A DNA stretch of 10,918 nucleotides from NCBI GenBank assembly GCA_002704045.1, contig PAFF01000015.1, positions 1 through 10,918 of the forward strand, written 5' to 3'. Both the position numbers and the translations under genes were made by a program. Shown one piece after another: positions 1 to 6,760 of this stretch. Position 1 is the first letter of the stretch. The number at the start of each line of letters is the position of its first letter. The notes beneath the pieces were generated by a model. It was not told the DNA's origin. It did no database searches and was given only the letters and a program-made list of their open reading frames with translations. This stretch comes from Fidelibacterota bacterium. GTDB lineage: Bacteria > Fidelibacterota > Marinisomatia > SCGC-AAA003-L08 > GCA-002704045.

Positions 1-2
1 TA

Positions 3-479
3 TCCAAACATTACCATTTCCCAGAAAACATTTTATATGGAGAAGATGGTGGCTTCCTAATCAAGATTGGAATGAATGAAGATATATTCATATTAGAAAA
101 AATCATACATACATATTATCGCCATGATGCCTCAACCGTATCATTTGCTAACCAAATCATGTCACGGAGAGAGAGATTCTTTAAGTTTTATGAAAAATTT
201 GCACTACCTTATTTTTTTAATAATTTAAATATCAAGCCATATAAATCTGCATTTAGATTATCTGAATATGAAGCTTTCAAAATATTAATAAAGTTAATCT
301 ATGAAGAAGGAAAATCAGAATACCATACTTCACTACACAAACAAAACTTACGTTATAGATTCCATTTATTTAAAAAGACACGTAGGATACTTTTTTCATA
401 TTTCCCATTTAAACTCGCATATTATACATATATTAGAATAGTCAGTATTTATTTTTATTTAAATAATGAACTTCATTAA
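3..479 (+). CDS. Glycosyltransferase family 2, C-terminal part (5'-truncated by window edge)
   Basis: The frame is open from base 3 with no stop, so the gene enters from the left; 158 residues are visible. A methionine codon at 72 is probably internal, because the coding signal upstream of it looks like a GT2 enzyme: the peptide FPENILYGEDGG followed by FLIKIG at about residues 6-23 resembles the acceptor-side ED motif of GT-A fold enzymes, usually followed by a basic or hydrophobic helix. The following stretch with TYYRHDASTVS fits the end of a GT2 core, where a His/Arg-rich strand follows the ED motif. The last 80 or so residues are basic and aromatic and show no motif I know, perhaps a membrane-associating tail. 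The donor-binding half with the DxD motif lies outside the window. It overlaps the next gene by 14 bases, so the two are probably translationally coupled. The family call is good; donor and acceptor sugars are unknown. Confidence 0.72.
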   Translation, partial: SKHYHFPENILYGEDGGFLIKIGMNEDIFILEKIIHTYYRHDASTVSFANQIMSRRERFFKFYEKFALPYFFNNLNIKPYKSAFRLSEYEAFKILIKLIYEEGKSEYHTSLHKQNLRYRFHLFKKTRRILFSYFPFKLAYYTYIRIVSIYFYLNNELH

Positions 480-1197
480 TAATATGAATTCTATTTTCAC
501 CTTTCATAATGTATTAATGACATTAAAGTATCTGGGGAAGATAAAATATTTTATTCAAGTTGGCGCACATGATGGTCAAATGCATGACCCTTTGAGGCAT
601 TTTATAACAAATAATAATTGGATAGGACTATTAATTGAGCCCCAAATAGAAATGTACCAAAAATGTATAAAAAATTATAGAAATCAAAAAAATTTAACAT
701 TTGTTAATGTTGCTCTACATCCAACAGAATCAATTATTTCATTATATAAAGTTTCAAACCCTAAAGATTACTCACATACTGGGTGGGCTTCAGTCAATCT
801 TAACCGATTTGAGAATACCATATATAAAGACAATTATATAGAAGAAAAAGTCCATTCAATGCATTTAATGGATGTAATAAAAAAAAATAATTTTAATGAT
901 GTTGATTTATTACAAATTGATACTGAAGGTTATGACTGGGATATCATCCAGATGTTTGATTTCAATCTCTTCCAACCAATACTTATTCAATATGAACACT
1001 GCCATCTAACCAATCAAAATAACATTTCATCTATAAATTATCTAGAAAGGCTTAATTATATATGCTTTCAAAAAAGGAATGACACATTCGCAATCAGAAA
1101 AGATATATTTGACCCATTCTTTTTCATTAGTTATATATTTGTAAGAATATCAAGGTCACTCAAAACTAGACTAGGGAAAATATTATGTTACTTATAA
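466..1197 (+). CDS. FkbM-family SAM-dependent methyltransferase
   Basis: A 243-residue protein with the layout of the FkbM methyltransferase family (Methyltransf_21), which transfers a methyl group from S-adenosylmethionine, usually to a hydroxyl of a sugar or natural product. Visible motifs are the glycine-rich SAM loop VGAHDG at residues 32-37, the acidic IEP at 57-59 ending the second strand, NVALHP near 81-86, and LLQIDTEGYDWDII at 148-161, the family's hallmark LKIDxEGxE-type segment. A basic, aromatic C-terminus follows from about residue 205. The ATG at 466 lies inside the end of the upstream GT2 gene (14-base overlap). A second ATG at 484 would remove the overlap, and neither has a clear ribosome-binding site, so the start is open by six residues. 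FkbM enzymes are common in glycan loci, and here it probably O-methylates a sugar of the polysaccharide (inference). A run of nine A at 879-887 lies inside the gene. Confidence 0.88.
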   Translation: MNFINNMNSIFTFHNVLMTLKYLGKIKYFIQVGAHDGQMHDPLRHFITNNNWIGLLIEPQIEMYQKCIKNYRNQKNLTFVNVALHPTESIISLYKVSNPKDYSHTGWASVNLNRFENTIYKDNYIEEKVHSMHLMDVIKKNNFNDVDLLQIDTEGYDWDIIQMFDFNLFQPILIQYEHCHLTNQNNISSINYLERLNYICFQKRNDTFAIRKDIFDPFFFISYIFVRISRSLKTRLGKILCYL

Positions 1198-1258
1198 AAC
1201 ATATGGTAACTATAAAAGACACTATATATCAATAATAATATAAAAAATCCTAAGTCAA

Positions 1259-1278
1259 TTCAAAAAAATTCAAAAAAA
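1259..1278 (+). repeat. Tandem direct repeat, 2 x 10 bases (TTCAAAAAAA)
   Basis: Two perfect head-to-tail copies at 1259-1268 and 1269-1278 lie in the 99-base gap before the asparagine-synthetase-like gene. The second copy continues as TCTTT, and that longer string recurs exactly at 7895-7910. The rest of the gap is AT-rich with a TATAAA box at 1211-1216 but no convincing -35 partner. The A7 tracts are spaced 10 bases apart, about one helical turn, so they would bend the DNA in phase (inference). Function is unknown. Confidence 0.6.
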
Positions 1279-1285
1279 TCTTTAC

Positions 1286-1292
1286 AGAAGGA
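1286..1292 (+). promoter_or_regulatory. Shine-Dalgarno site deciding the TTG start at 1297
   Basis: AGAAGGA lies four bases before TTG. It is one of the few good ribosome-binding sites in this window, and no standard start codon occurs upstream in the same open frame back to the stop at 1213-1215. This makes the TTG start credible, although the spacing is shorter than the usual 5-9 bases. Confidence 0.5.
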
Positions 1293-1296
1293 TCAA

Positions 1297-2589
1297 TTGG
1301 ATTACAAATCAATTGCACATTGGTTTGCCATAGGTTTTTTTTTAGGTGACAAAAATTTTACCAATTCTAGATTCCCTGGTATTGCTCAATTTGGACCAAA
1401 CATAGATTGGCATTATTCACCTAAAAGAAATATTTCTTTTTCTGATGTTCTAGATAATTTTTCAAGTATTATTGAATCATTATTAAATAAACATTTAGGA
1501 TCCAAAAAAATTATTTTGCCCTTATCTGGTGGCTTGGACACACGAACTTTAGCAGCTGCATTATTAGGTAATAAGAATATTGTGACTTTTTCATATGAGT
1601 TTGAAGGTGGTATTAATGAAACTGGTTATGCTCGTCAAATAGCCGAAGCTGCTGGATGGGAGTTTCATGAATATAAAATCTCCAATGGTTACCTATGGAG
1701 AAAAATTAAAGAACTAGCGGAATTAAATCATTGCCAGAGTGATTTTATTCACCCAAGACAAATGGCGGTAATTGATTCTATTTCTGGTCTAGGTGATATA
1801 TTATTGTCAGGGCAATGGGGTGATGTATTATTTGATAATTTTCATATAGATGAGTATGCCGATATTGATTTTCAAACAAATTTTGTATTAAATAAAATTG
1901 TAAAACTTGGTGGAATGGAATTAGCAAATAAACTTTGGGAATGTTGGGGGTTGGCAGGCTCTTTTGAAGATGAATTATATGAACTAGTTCAAAGCCTTTT
2001 GTTAGATATTAAAATTAGTAATCCAATCAGCAAAATTCGCGCATTCAAATCAATACATTGGGCAAAGCGATGGGCTAATCCTAATCTCAATATTTTTTCT
2101 AAATATTCTGAAATGTATATACCCTTTTATAGTGATGAAATTTGCAACTTTATCTGTTCAACACCGGAAAAGTATTTAACAAATAGAAAAGTTCAGATAG
2201 AGTATATAAAGTCTAAAGCACCTAGATTGGCCAGAATACCTTGGCAAGATTATGATTTAGATTTATATCAATTTCAATATTTTAATTCAATTTATTTTCC
2301 AAGAAGAATATATAGGTATGGCAAAAGGATTATTAGGGAAAAGATTTTTAAAAAACCTCCATTAATTACCAGAAATTATGAATTGCAATTTGTTGGAAGG
2401 AACAATGAAAAAAAATTAGAAAAATGGTTATTCAATAATCCAAAAATATCTTCAATTATACCTGTCGATATTATAAATGAATATTATGGTAAATTTAAAA
2501 ATGTTGACCCTGTAAAGTATAGCCACCCATTAAGTATGCTTCTCACCTTTTCACTATGGTGCCATAAAAATAATAGCATAAATGACTAG
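1297..2589 (+). CDS. Asparagine-synthetase-like protein, synthetase domain only (no glutaminase domain)
   Basis: A 430-residue protein whose main domain is the ATP-pyrophosphatase (Asn_synthase) half of class B asparagine synthetases. The PP-loop reads LSGGLDTR at residues 76-83 (SGGxDS in typical enzymes). A second nucleotide-site element reads SGQWGDVLF at about 171-179, where AsnB enzymes usually have SGxGxDELF, so the Glu after Asp is Val here. MYIPFYSDEICNF matches the conserved C-terminal R/IPF-D-L-F region. The N-terminus (AIGFFLGDKNFTNSRFPGI, about 11-29) resembles the join between glutaminase and synthetase domains, so the protein seems to begin just after a lost glutaminase domain with its Cys2 nucleophile. 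The start is TTG at 1297: the frame is open upstream only to 1216 with no ATG, GTG or TTG, and AGAAGGA at 1286-1292 is a Shine-Dalgarno match four bases ahead. It may activate a carboxylate as an acyl-adenylate and use free ammonia or a partner's glutaminase. The product is probably not free asparagine; amidation of a sugar acid is one inference from context. A T9 tract (1335-1343) sits near the 5' end. Confidence 0.85.
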   Translation: MDYKSIAHWFAIGFFLGDKNFTNSRFPGIAQFGPNIDWHYSPKRNISFSDVLDNFSSIIESLLNKHLGSKKIILPLSGGLDTRTLAAALLGNKNIVTFSYEFEGGINETGYARQIAEAAGWEFHEYKISNGYLWRKIKELAELNHCQSDFIHPRQMAVIDSISGLGDILLSGQWGDVLFDNFHIDEYADIDFQTNFVLNKIVKLGGMELANKLWECWGLAGSFEDELYELVQSLLLDIKISNPISKIRAFKSIHWAKRWANPNLNIFSKYSEMYIPFYSDEICNFICSTPEKYLTNRKVQIEYIKSKAPRLARIPWQDYDLDLYQFQYFNSIYFPRRIYRYGKRIIREKIFKKPPLITRNYELQFVGRNNEKKLEKWLFNNPKISSIIPVDIINEYYGKFKNVDPVKYSHPLSMLLTFSLWCHKNNSIND

Positions 2590-2601
2590 GTAATAATTAT
2601 T

Positions 2602-3033
2602 TTGATTTTAAGAAGAATATTTCAAAGTGAAAAAGTTAAATATGTAATCGTTGGTTCATTTAATACTTTATTTTCTTTATTAGTTTTTATTCTAATTGAT
2701 CTATTATTACAAAATTTATCTGAAAGTAGAATTATTGTATATATGTCTGCTACAATAATTGCAACTCCTTTAAGTATGACTCAATCATTCTTCACTCAAA
2801 AATACATTACTTTTAATTCTAGAGTTTCTGATGAAAAAGTGATCTATGAATATTTTAGATTTCTTTTTGTTAGTCTTTGGGTCTTAGGTCTTAAAATTAT
2901 TGGTATGCCAATATTAGTTGAAATATTTAAACTACACCCATGGCTCTCTGCTGTTATAATTAACTTGTTAAAAGCAATTATTTCTTATTATGGTCATTCA
3001 ATTTTCACTTTTAAAAGGAAAATTATAGAATGA
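2602..3033 (+). CDS. GtrA-family membrane protein (putative lipid-linked sugar translocation)
   Basis: A 143-residue protein with four predicted transmembrane helices at about residues 13-35, 42-63, 86-104 and 112-133, the size and topology of the GtrA/DPMS family (PF04138). Family-like segments are KYVIVGSFNTLFSLLVF in the first helix, QSFFTQKYITF after the second, and ISYYGHSIFTFK at the C-terminal end. GtrA of serotype-converting phages is thought to flip undecaprenyl-phosphate-linked glucose made by GtrB. No GtrB-like polyisoprenyl-phosphate glycosyltransferase lies beside it here. The start is TTG at 2602, 12 bases after the preceding stop; no ATG, GTG or TTG gives a complete first helix otherwise, and only a weak AGG at 2588-2590 precedes it. 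It is probably in one operon with its neighbours. It may partner with the polytopic protein 40 bases downstream (inference). Confidence 0.85.
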   Translation: MILRRIFQSEKVKYVIVGSFNTLFSLLVFILIDLLLQNLSESRIIVYMSATIIATPLSMTQSFFTQKYITFNSRVSDEKVIYEYFRFLFVSLWVLGLKIIGMPILVEIFKLHPWLSAVIINLLKAIISYYGHSIFTFKRKIIE

Positions 3034-3073
3034 AGAAATCTTCAATTTCCAACCAAGTAGTTAATATAACCTA

Positions 3074-4225
3074 ATGAAATTTTCATTTTATCAATATGTA
3101 TCTGTTTTAAAAAGTTGCATAATAACCAGAATTGAAAATACAACAAAAAAGAAAAATTGGTTGTTGTATACCATGTTTTATTGTTCTCTGATTTCGTTAT
3201 TTTTCGCTTTCCCAAGCTTTGAAAAATGGGATGTATCTTCAGGCAGGTTATCTAGTTTTTTATTACAGTGTGAAGGAATCACAGAGTTTTGGAATGAAAA
3301 TAAAATATCAAATATTAATTATAGATTAACAGTTCCAATATTTGTTGGTTTAATGGGTGGTGGACACATTACTTCCATAATAATTAGATATACAATTGGT
3401 ATACTATTATTCGGATTGTGTGGAAAAATTATCTATAATTATACAAAAGATCGTACCTCCGCCTTTTTATTTTCAATGACACTAGCACTAACAAATCCAG
3501 GGGTAACATCTTTTTGTGAATATAGGGGTATTTTTGACGGAATCGCTTTATTTTTAATTATCATACCATTTTATATAAAAAATAACTATATAATAACACT
3601 TACCACCTTACTTGCATTTTTTACAGATGAGAGAACATTAATTTGTGCAGGATTTCTATTTACTTATGGAATCTTTAATGCAAGAAAAGAATTTGATTTA
3701 AGATACAAGATATTCAACAATTTAAATATTCCAATTATAAGTGCAATAATACTATATATGTTCATCAGGTATCAGATCAATGTTACTTATGGGTTAGAAT
3801 TAGCAGAATATAGTCAATACGATGAAAGAGGTTGGAAATTATTAAATCAAATTAATAATGTTCCTGCTGCAATTTGGACTGGCTTAGAGGGTTTTTGGAT
3901 TATTGTAGCATTAAACCTCATTCTATTATTTAAGCATAAGAATTTTCTTCCAGGTCTTGCATTTCTTATCACTATCATTTCTTTGATTGTATTGGGTAAT
4001 TCAGTTATTGATACTTCACGATCTATGCTTTATTTATTCCCGGCAGTTATAATTAGCATGGAGCAGATTTCTAAAAATACTCCAAATAATGAAATAAGAA
4101 ATATTTTGATATTGTGTTTTATCATTTCATTTATCTTCCCCAGTTACTGGGTTGGTGGCAAGTCCTCAATTTGGTGGCAATACCCAATGCCAATACAATT
4201 AATTCGATGGTTTTTTATTTTATAA
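3074..4225 (+). CDS. Polytopic membrane protein, possible GT-C-type glycosyltransferase or polymerase
   Basis: I cannot assign this 383-residue protein to a named family. It has about 9-11 hydrophobic segments (near 29-47, 99-120, 127-146, 152-168, 172-185, 187-201, 218-235, 264-286, 290-308, 315-332 and 341-357). The first helix is followed by a roughly 50-residue polar loop with acidic residues (FEKWDVSSGR, QCEGITEFWNEN), a layout typical of GT-C glycosyltransferases, whose catalytic Asp/Glu lies in the first outer loop. Other candidate functional motifs are YRLTVPIF (83-90), EYRGIFDG (149-156), FFTDERTLI (182-190) and VIDTSRSMLY (311-320), charged residues near helix ends that could bind a lipid-phosphate sugar. 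It follows the GtrA gene by 40 bases, suggesting a two-part system like GtrA with a serotype-specific Gtr transferase. It could instead be a Wzy-like polymerase. The ATG at 3074 lacks a clear ribosome-binding site. Confidence 0.6.
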   Translation: MKFSFYQYVSVLKSCIITRIENTTKKKNWLLYTMFYCSLISLFFAFPSFEKWDVSSGRLSSFLLQCEGITEFWNENKISNINYRLTVPIFVGLMGGGHITSIIIRYTIGILLFGLCGKIIYNYTKDRTSAFLFSMTLALTNPGVTSFCEYRGIFDGIALFLIIIPFYIKNNYIITLTTLLAFFTDERTLICAGFLFTYGIFNARKEFDLRYKIFNNLNIPIISAIILYMFIRYQINVTYGLELAEYSQYDERGWKLLNQINNVPAAIWTGLEGFWIIVALNLILLFKHKNFLPGLAFLITIISLIVLGNSVIDTSRSMLYLFPAVIISMEQISKNTPNNEIRNILILCFIISFIFPSYWVGGKSSIWWQYPMPIQLIRWFFIL

Positions 4226-4238
4226 AAAAATTTAAAGC

Positions 4239-4257
4239 TAGGTCACTTAAAGACCTA
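4239..4257. repeat. Short inverted repeat (6-bp stem, 7-base loop)
   Basis: TAGGTC at 4239-4244 and GACCTA at 4252-4257 are perfectly complementary around ACTTAAA. It lies in the 57-base gap between the polytopic membrane protein and the first GT4 gene. No T-run follows, so it is not a standard intrinsic terminator; it could be a weak operator, an RNA-processing hairpin, or chance. Confidence 0.35.
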
Positions 4258-4282
4258 TGATTGCTAAACCGTATATCCTACT

Positions 4283-5482
4283 TTGAAAAAGTTAAGAGTA
4301 GCAATATACTCGGGTGAAGTACCTTCCTCAATTTTCATAGAGCGTTTGGTCAATTCACTTGTCGATTCAGGCATAATAATTTACCTCTTTGGTAGAAAGC
4401 GCCCAGATTTTAATTATAACAAAGAAAAAAATATTTACGATTACACCACTCCAAATAAAAGAACATTTTTATTTTTTTTCATAATATATCAATTATTGTT
4501 AATACTCTTTACTGCACCACTAAACTTAATAAAATTGATAACATTTAGGATAAAATCAACTAAAGATTGGTCTACTGGATTTTTTACTTGGCTAGCCAAT
4601 GCACTACCCATTGTTAATCATCTTCCAGACATATTTCATATACAATGGGCAAAAGCATTACCTAAATGGTTTTTTTTAAAACAATTATTTGGAGTTAAAA
4701 TAGTATTAAGTCTGAGAGGGGCGCATATTAATTATTCACCTCTAGCAGATGGCTATTTAGCAAATCAATATTCTAGTTTATTTCCAAATGTCGACATGAT
4801 TCATTCTGTATCAAAAGACCTTGCAACTCAAGTAGAAAAATATGGAACTGATAAAAAAAAAATCCATGTCATATATTCAGGATTAGATCTTCAGTCATTT
4901 CAGTTTTATAAGAAATCTGATTGGGAATCACATAATCCATTTCAATTTATTTCTGTAGGCCGTTTTCATTGGAAGAAAGGATATCAATATGCGTTATCTT
5001 CCATGAGCGCGATTTTAAATAAAAACATACCGATACATTATACAATTATTGCAAAAGGTCCTCCAAATGAAGAAATACTATACTATGTCAATAATTTAAG
5101 ACTTGAAGATTATGTGACATTCCTTCAGTTGAAAACACAAGAAGAAGTATACCACCAAATGAAAGAATCAGATTGTCTTATTTTACCAAGTATTGAGGAG
5201 GGGATAGCAAATGTAGTTCTCGAATCTATGGCGATAGGTTTACCCGTAATAAGTAGTAATTGTTGTGGCATGAATGAGGTAGTAAAAAATAATGAGAATG
5301 GTTTTACTTTCATTAATCGAGACATAAATGATTTAACTAGTGTTATGTTAGATGTTATTGCATATTCTCCTTCAAAGCGTAAAAAAATTGCTAAGGCTGG
5401 ATTAGCACATATTGAACGGCATCATAATCTCACTCAAATTGGTGAAAAAATGAAAGTTGTTTATCATAGTCTTTATAAATGA
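4283..5482 (+). CDS. Glycosyltransferase family 4 (GT-B fold)
   Basis: A 399-residue enzyme of the usual GT4 length. The N-terminal Rossmann half starts with KLRVAIYSGEVPSS and includes LSLRGAHINYSP (143-154) and SVSKDLATQVEKYG. The C-terminal donor-binding half begins near 220 with SVGRFHWKKG (224-233), containing the basic residues that contact the nucleotide-sugar phosphates, and contains the EX7E signature EGIANVVLE at 306-314. GT4 enzymes are mostly retaining transferases using nucleotide-sugar donors; the sugar cannot be read from sequence. A hydrophobic, aromatic stretch at 61-85 may dock it to the membrane. The start is TTG at 4283: it gives the expected Met-Lys-Lys-Leu-Arg N-terminus just ahead of the first beta strand, but no good ribosome-binding site is seen. 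It is closely related in layout to the next gene. An A10 run lies at 4853-4862. Confidence 0.88.
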   Translation: MKKLRVAIYSGEVPSSIFIERLVNSLVDSGIIIYLFGRKRPDFNYNKEKNIYDYTTPNKRTFLFFFIIYQLLLILFTAPLNLIKLITFRIKSTKDWSTGFFTWLANALPIVNHLPDIFHIQWAKALPKWFFLKQLFGVKIVLSLRGAHINYSPLADGYLANQYSSLFPNVDMIHSVSKDLATQVEKYGTDKKKIHVIYSGLDLQSFQFYKKSDWESHNPFQFISVGRFHWKKGYQYALSSMSAILNKNIPIHYTIIAKGPPNEEILYYVNNLRLEDYVTFLQLKTQEEVYHQMKESDCLILPSIEEGIANVVLESMAIGLPVISSNCCGMNEVVKNNENGFTFINRDINDLTSVMLDVIAYSPSKRKKIAKAGLAHIERHHNLTQIGEKMKVVYHSLYK

Positions 5483-5561
5483 AGATTAGTGCTAATGATG
5501 TCATGATAGTGACAAGAATTAAACTAATTGGCCCTTCGTATAATTATTATAGAATCAGAAA

Positions 5562-6740
5562 ATGAAAATAGGATTCATTTTATTTAATTCTCCAGAAAAA
5601 TCAGAAACATTTTTGACTTCAAAAATAAACAATCTAATAGAGAGCGGTTATAATGTTGTAATGTTTGCAAATCAGAAAAATAATTTTAGTCTATGTAAAG
5701 TTATTCCTCATCCAATAGTTTCTCAGAATTTTGTTTTGCAGATATTTAAAATCATTGTCTCCAATATCATATTGTTCATAAAAAGGCCAAGGATATTTAT
5801 CAACTTTCTGAATTTAGAGAAAAAAGATAATATCTCATTTCGGGATAGATGGAAAAATTTATATCTAAATAACCATATTTTATCGCACGATTTGGATTGG
5901 ATTTATTTTGGTTTTGCAACCACAGCAATTAGAAGAGAAAATGTTTCCAAATCTATTAATGCGAAAATGGGATTAAGCATAAGAGGTTATGATATCTATG
6001 TATATCCTTTAAAGGATAAGGATTGTTATAAGCGCCTGTGGCTTAAAATTGACAAACTACATTCTATTTCTAATCATTTATTAAAGTCTGCAGAACAATA
6101 TGGATTAGATGATAGAACGAGAAGGAGTGTTATTAGGCCCTCGATTGATATTAATTATTTCATTAATAAGAAAAAAATATCCAAATTAAAAATCAATAGA
6201 AAAAAAATACAATTTTTAACTATTGCTAGATTACATTGGGTAAAAGGATTGGAGTATACTCTCCAGGCACTAACTATTTTAAAACAGAAGAAATTAAATT
6301 TTAGTTATACAATCATTGGAGGAGGGCATGAATACGAGAGACTTATATATGCAGCGCATCAAATGGATCTTAATGAGAATGTTTCTTTTATTGGTTCTCA
6401 GACACACAACATTATCAAAGATTATCTTCAAGAATCAGACATTTATTTACAATATAGTATCCAGGAAGGATTTTGTAATGCAGTATTAGAGGCACAAGCT
6501 ATGGGTTTATTAAGCATTGTGTCTGATGCTAATGGTCTCACTGAGAACATAAGACACAATTATACGGGGTGGGTAGTACCTAGAATGGAACCTGAATTAT
6601 TAGCCAATCGGATTGAAAAAGTTTTATCTATCCCAGATGAAACTTTGATGCAAATTAGGCATAATGCAATAACTAGAATAAATCGAGAGTTTAGTTTAAG
6701 TAAACAAAAAGAAAAGTTTTTTGAGTTTTACAATAAATAA
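5562..6740 (+). CDS. Glycosyltransferase family 4 (GT-B fold), paralogue of the preceding gene
   Basis: A 392-residue GT4 enzyme. The N-terminal half starts MKIGFILFNSPEKSETF and carries LSIRGYDIYVYPL (138-150), the counterpart of LSLRGAHINYSP in the preceding enzyme. The C-terminal half has TIARLHWVKG (220-229), GGGHEYERL and the EX7E signature EGFCNAVLE at 302-310, followed by AMGLLSIVSDANGLTENI. It probably transfers a different sugar in the same glycan. The ATG at 5562 follows a 79-base gap containing a perfect TATAAT at 5539-5544, but I see no -35 element at suitable spacing. No clear ribosome-binding site precedes it. The next gene starts 20 bases after its stop, so the two are likely co-transcribed. 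Confidence 0.88.
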   Translation: MKIGFILFNSPEKSETFLTSKINNLIESGYNVVMFANQKNNFSLCKVIPHPIVSQNFVLQIFKIIVSNIILFIKRPRIFINFLNLEKKDNISFRDRWKNLYLNNHILSHDLDWIYFGFATTAIRRENVSKSINAKMGLSIRGYDIYVYPLKDKDCYKRLWLKIDKLHSISNHLLKSAEQYGLDDRTRRSVIRPSIDINYFINKKKISKLKINRKKIQFLTIARLHWVKGLEYTLQALTILKQKKLNFSYTIIGGGHEYERLIYAAHQMDLNENVSFIGSQTHNIIKDYLQESDIYLQYSIQEGFCNAVLEAQAMGLLSIVSDANGLTENIRHNYTGWVVPRMEPELLANRIEKVLSIPDETLMQIRHNAITRINREFSLSKQKEKFFEFYNK

Positions 6741-6760
6741 TTGAACTAATAGCATAAGTA

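Noticed and set aside
1211..1216. TATAAA box in the gap before the asparagine-synthetase-like gene
   Set aside because: The hexamer 17 bases upstream (TTACTT) matches TTGACA at only two positions.
1198..1296. Possible remnant of a lost glutaminase domain
   Set aside because: I read the frame upstream of TTG 1297; it is open only to 1216 and encodes a Lys/Asn/Ile-rich string without any glutaminase motif.
5125..5325. Minus-strand open frame of 66 codons
   Set aside because: It lies wholly inside the GT4 gene with a strong EX7E motif on the + strand and has no recognisable protein features.
5485..5504. Small palindromes ATTAG-TG-CTAAT and ATGA-TG-TCAT after the first GT4 gene
   Set aside because: Stems are only 4-5 bases with two-base loops, expected by chance, and no T-run follows.
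5539..5544. Perfect TATAAT in the gap before the second GT4 gene
   Set aside because: No -35 hexamer at 15-19 bases upstream matches at more than half its positions; GTGACA at 5509-5514 is 24 bases away. In DNA this AT-rich the box alone is weak evidence.
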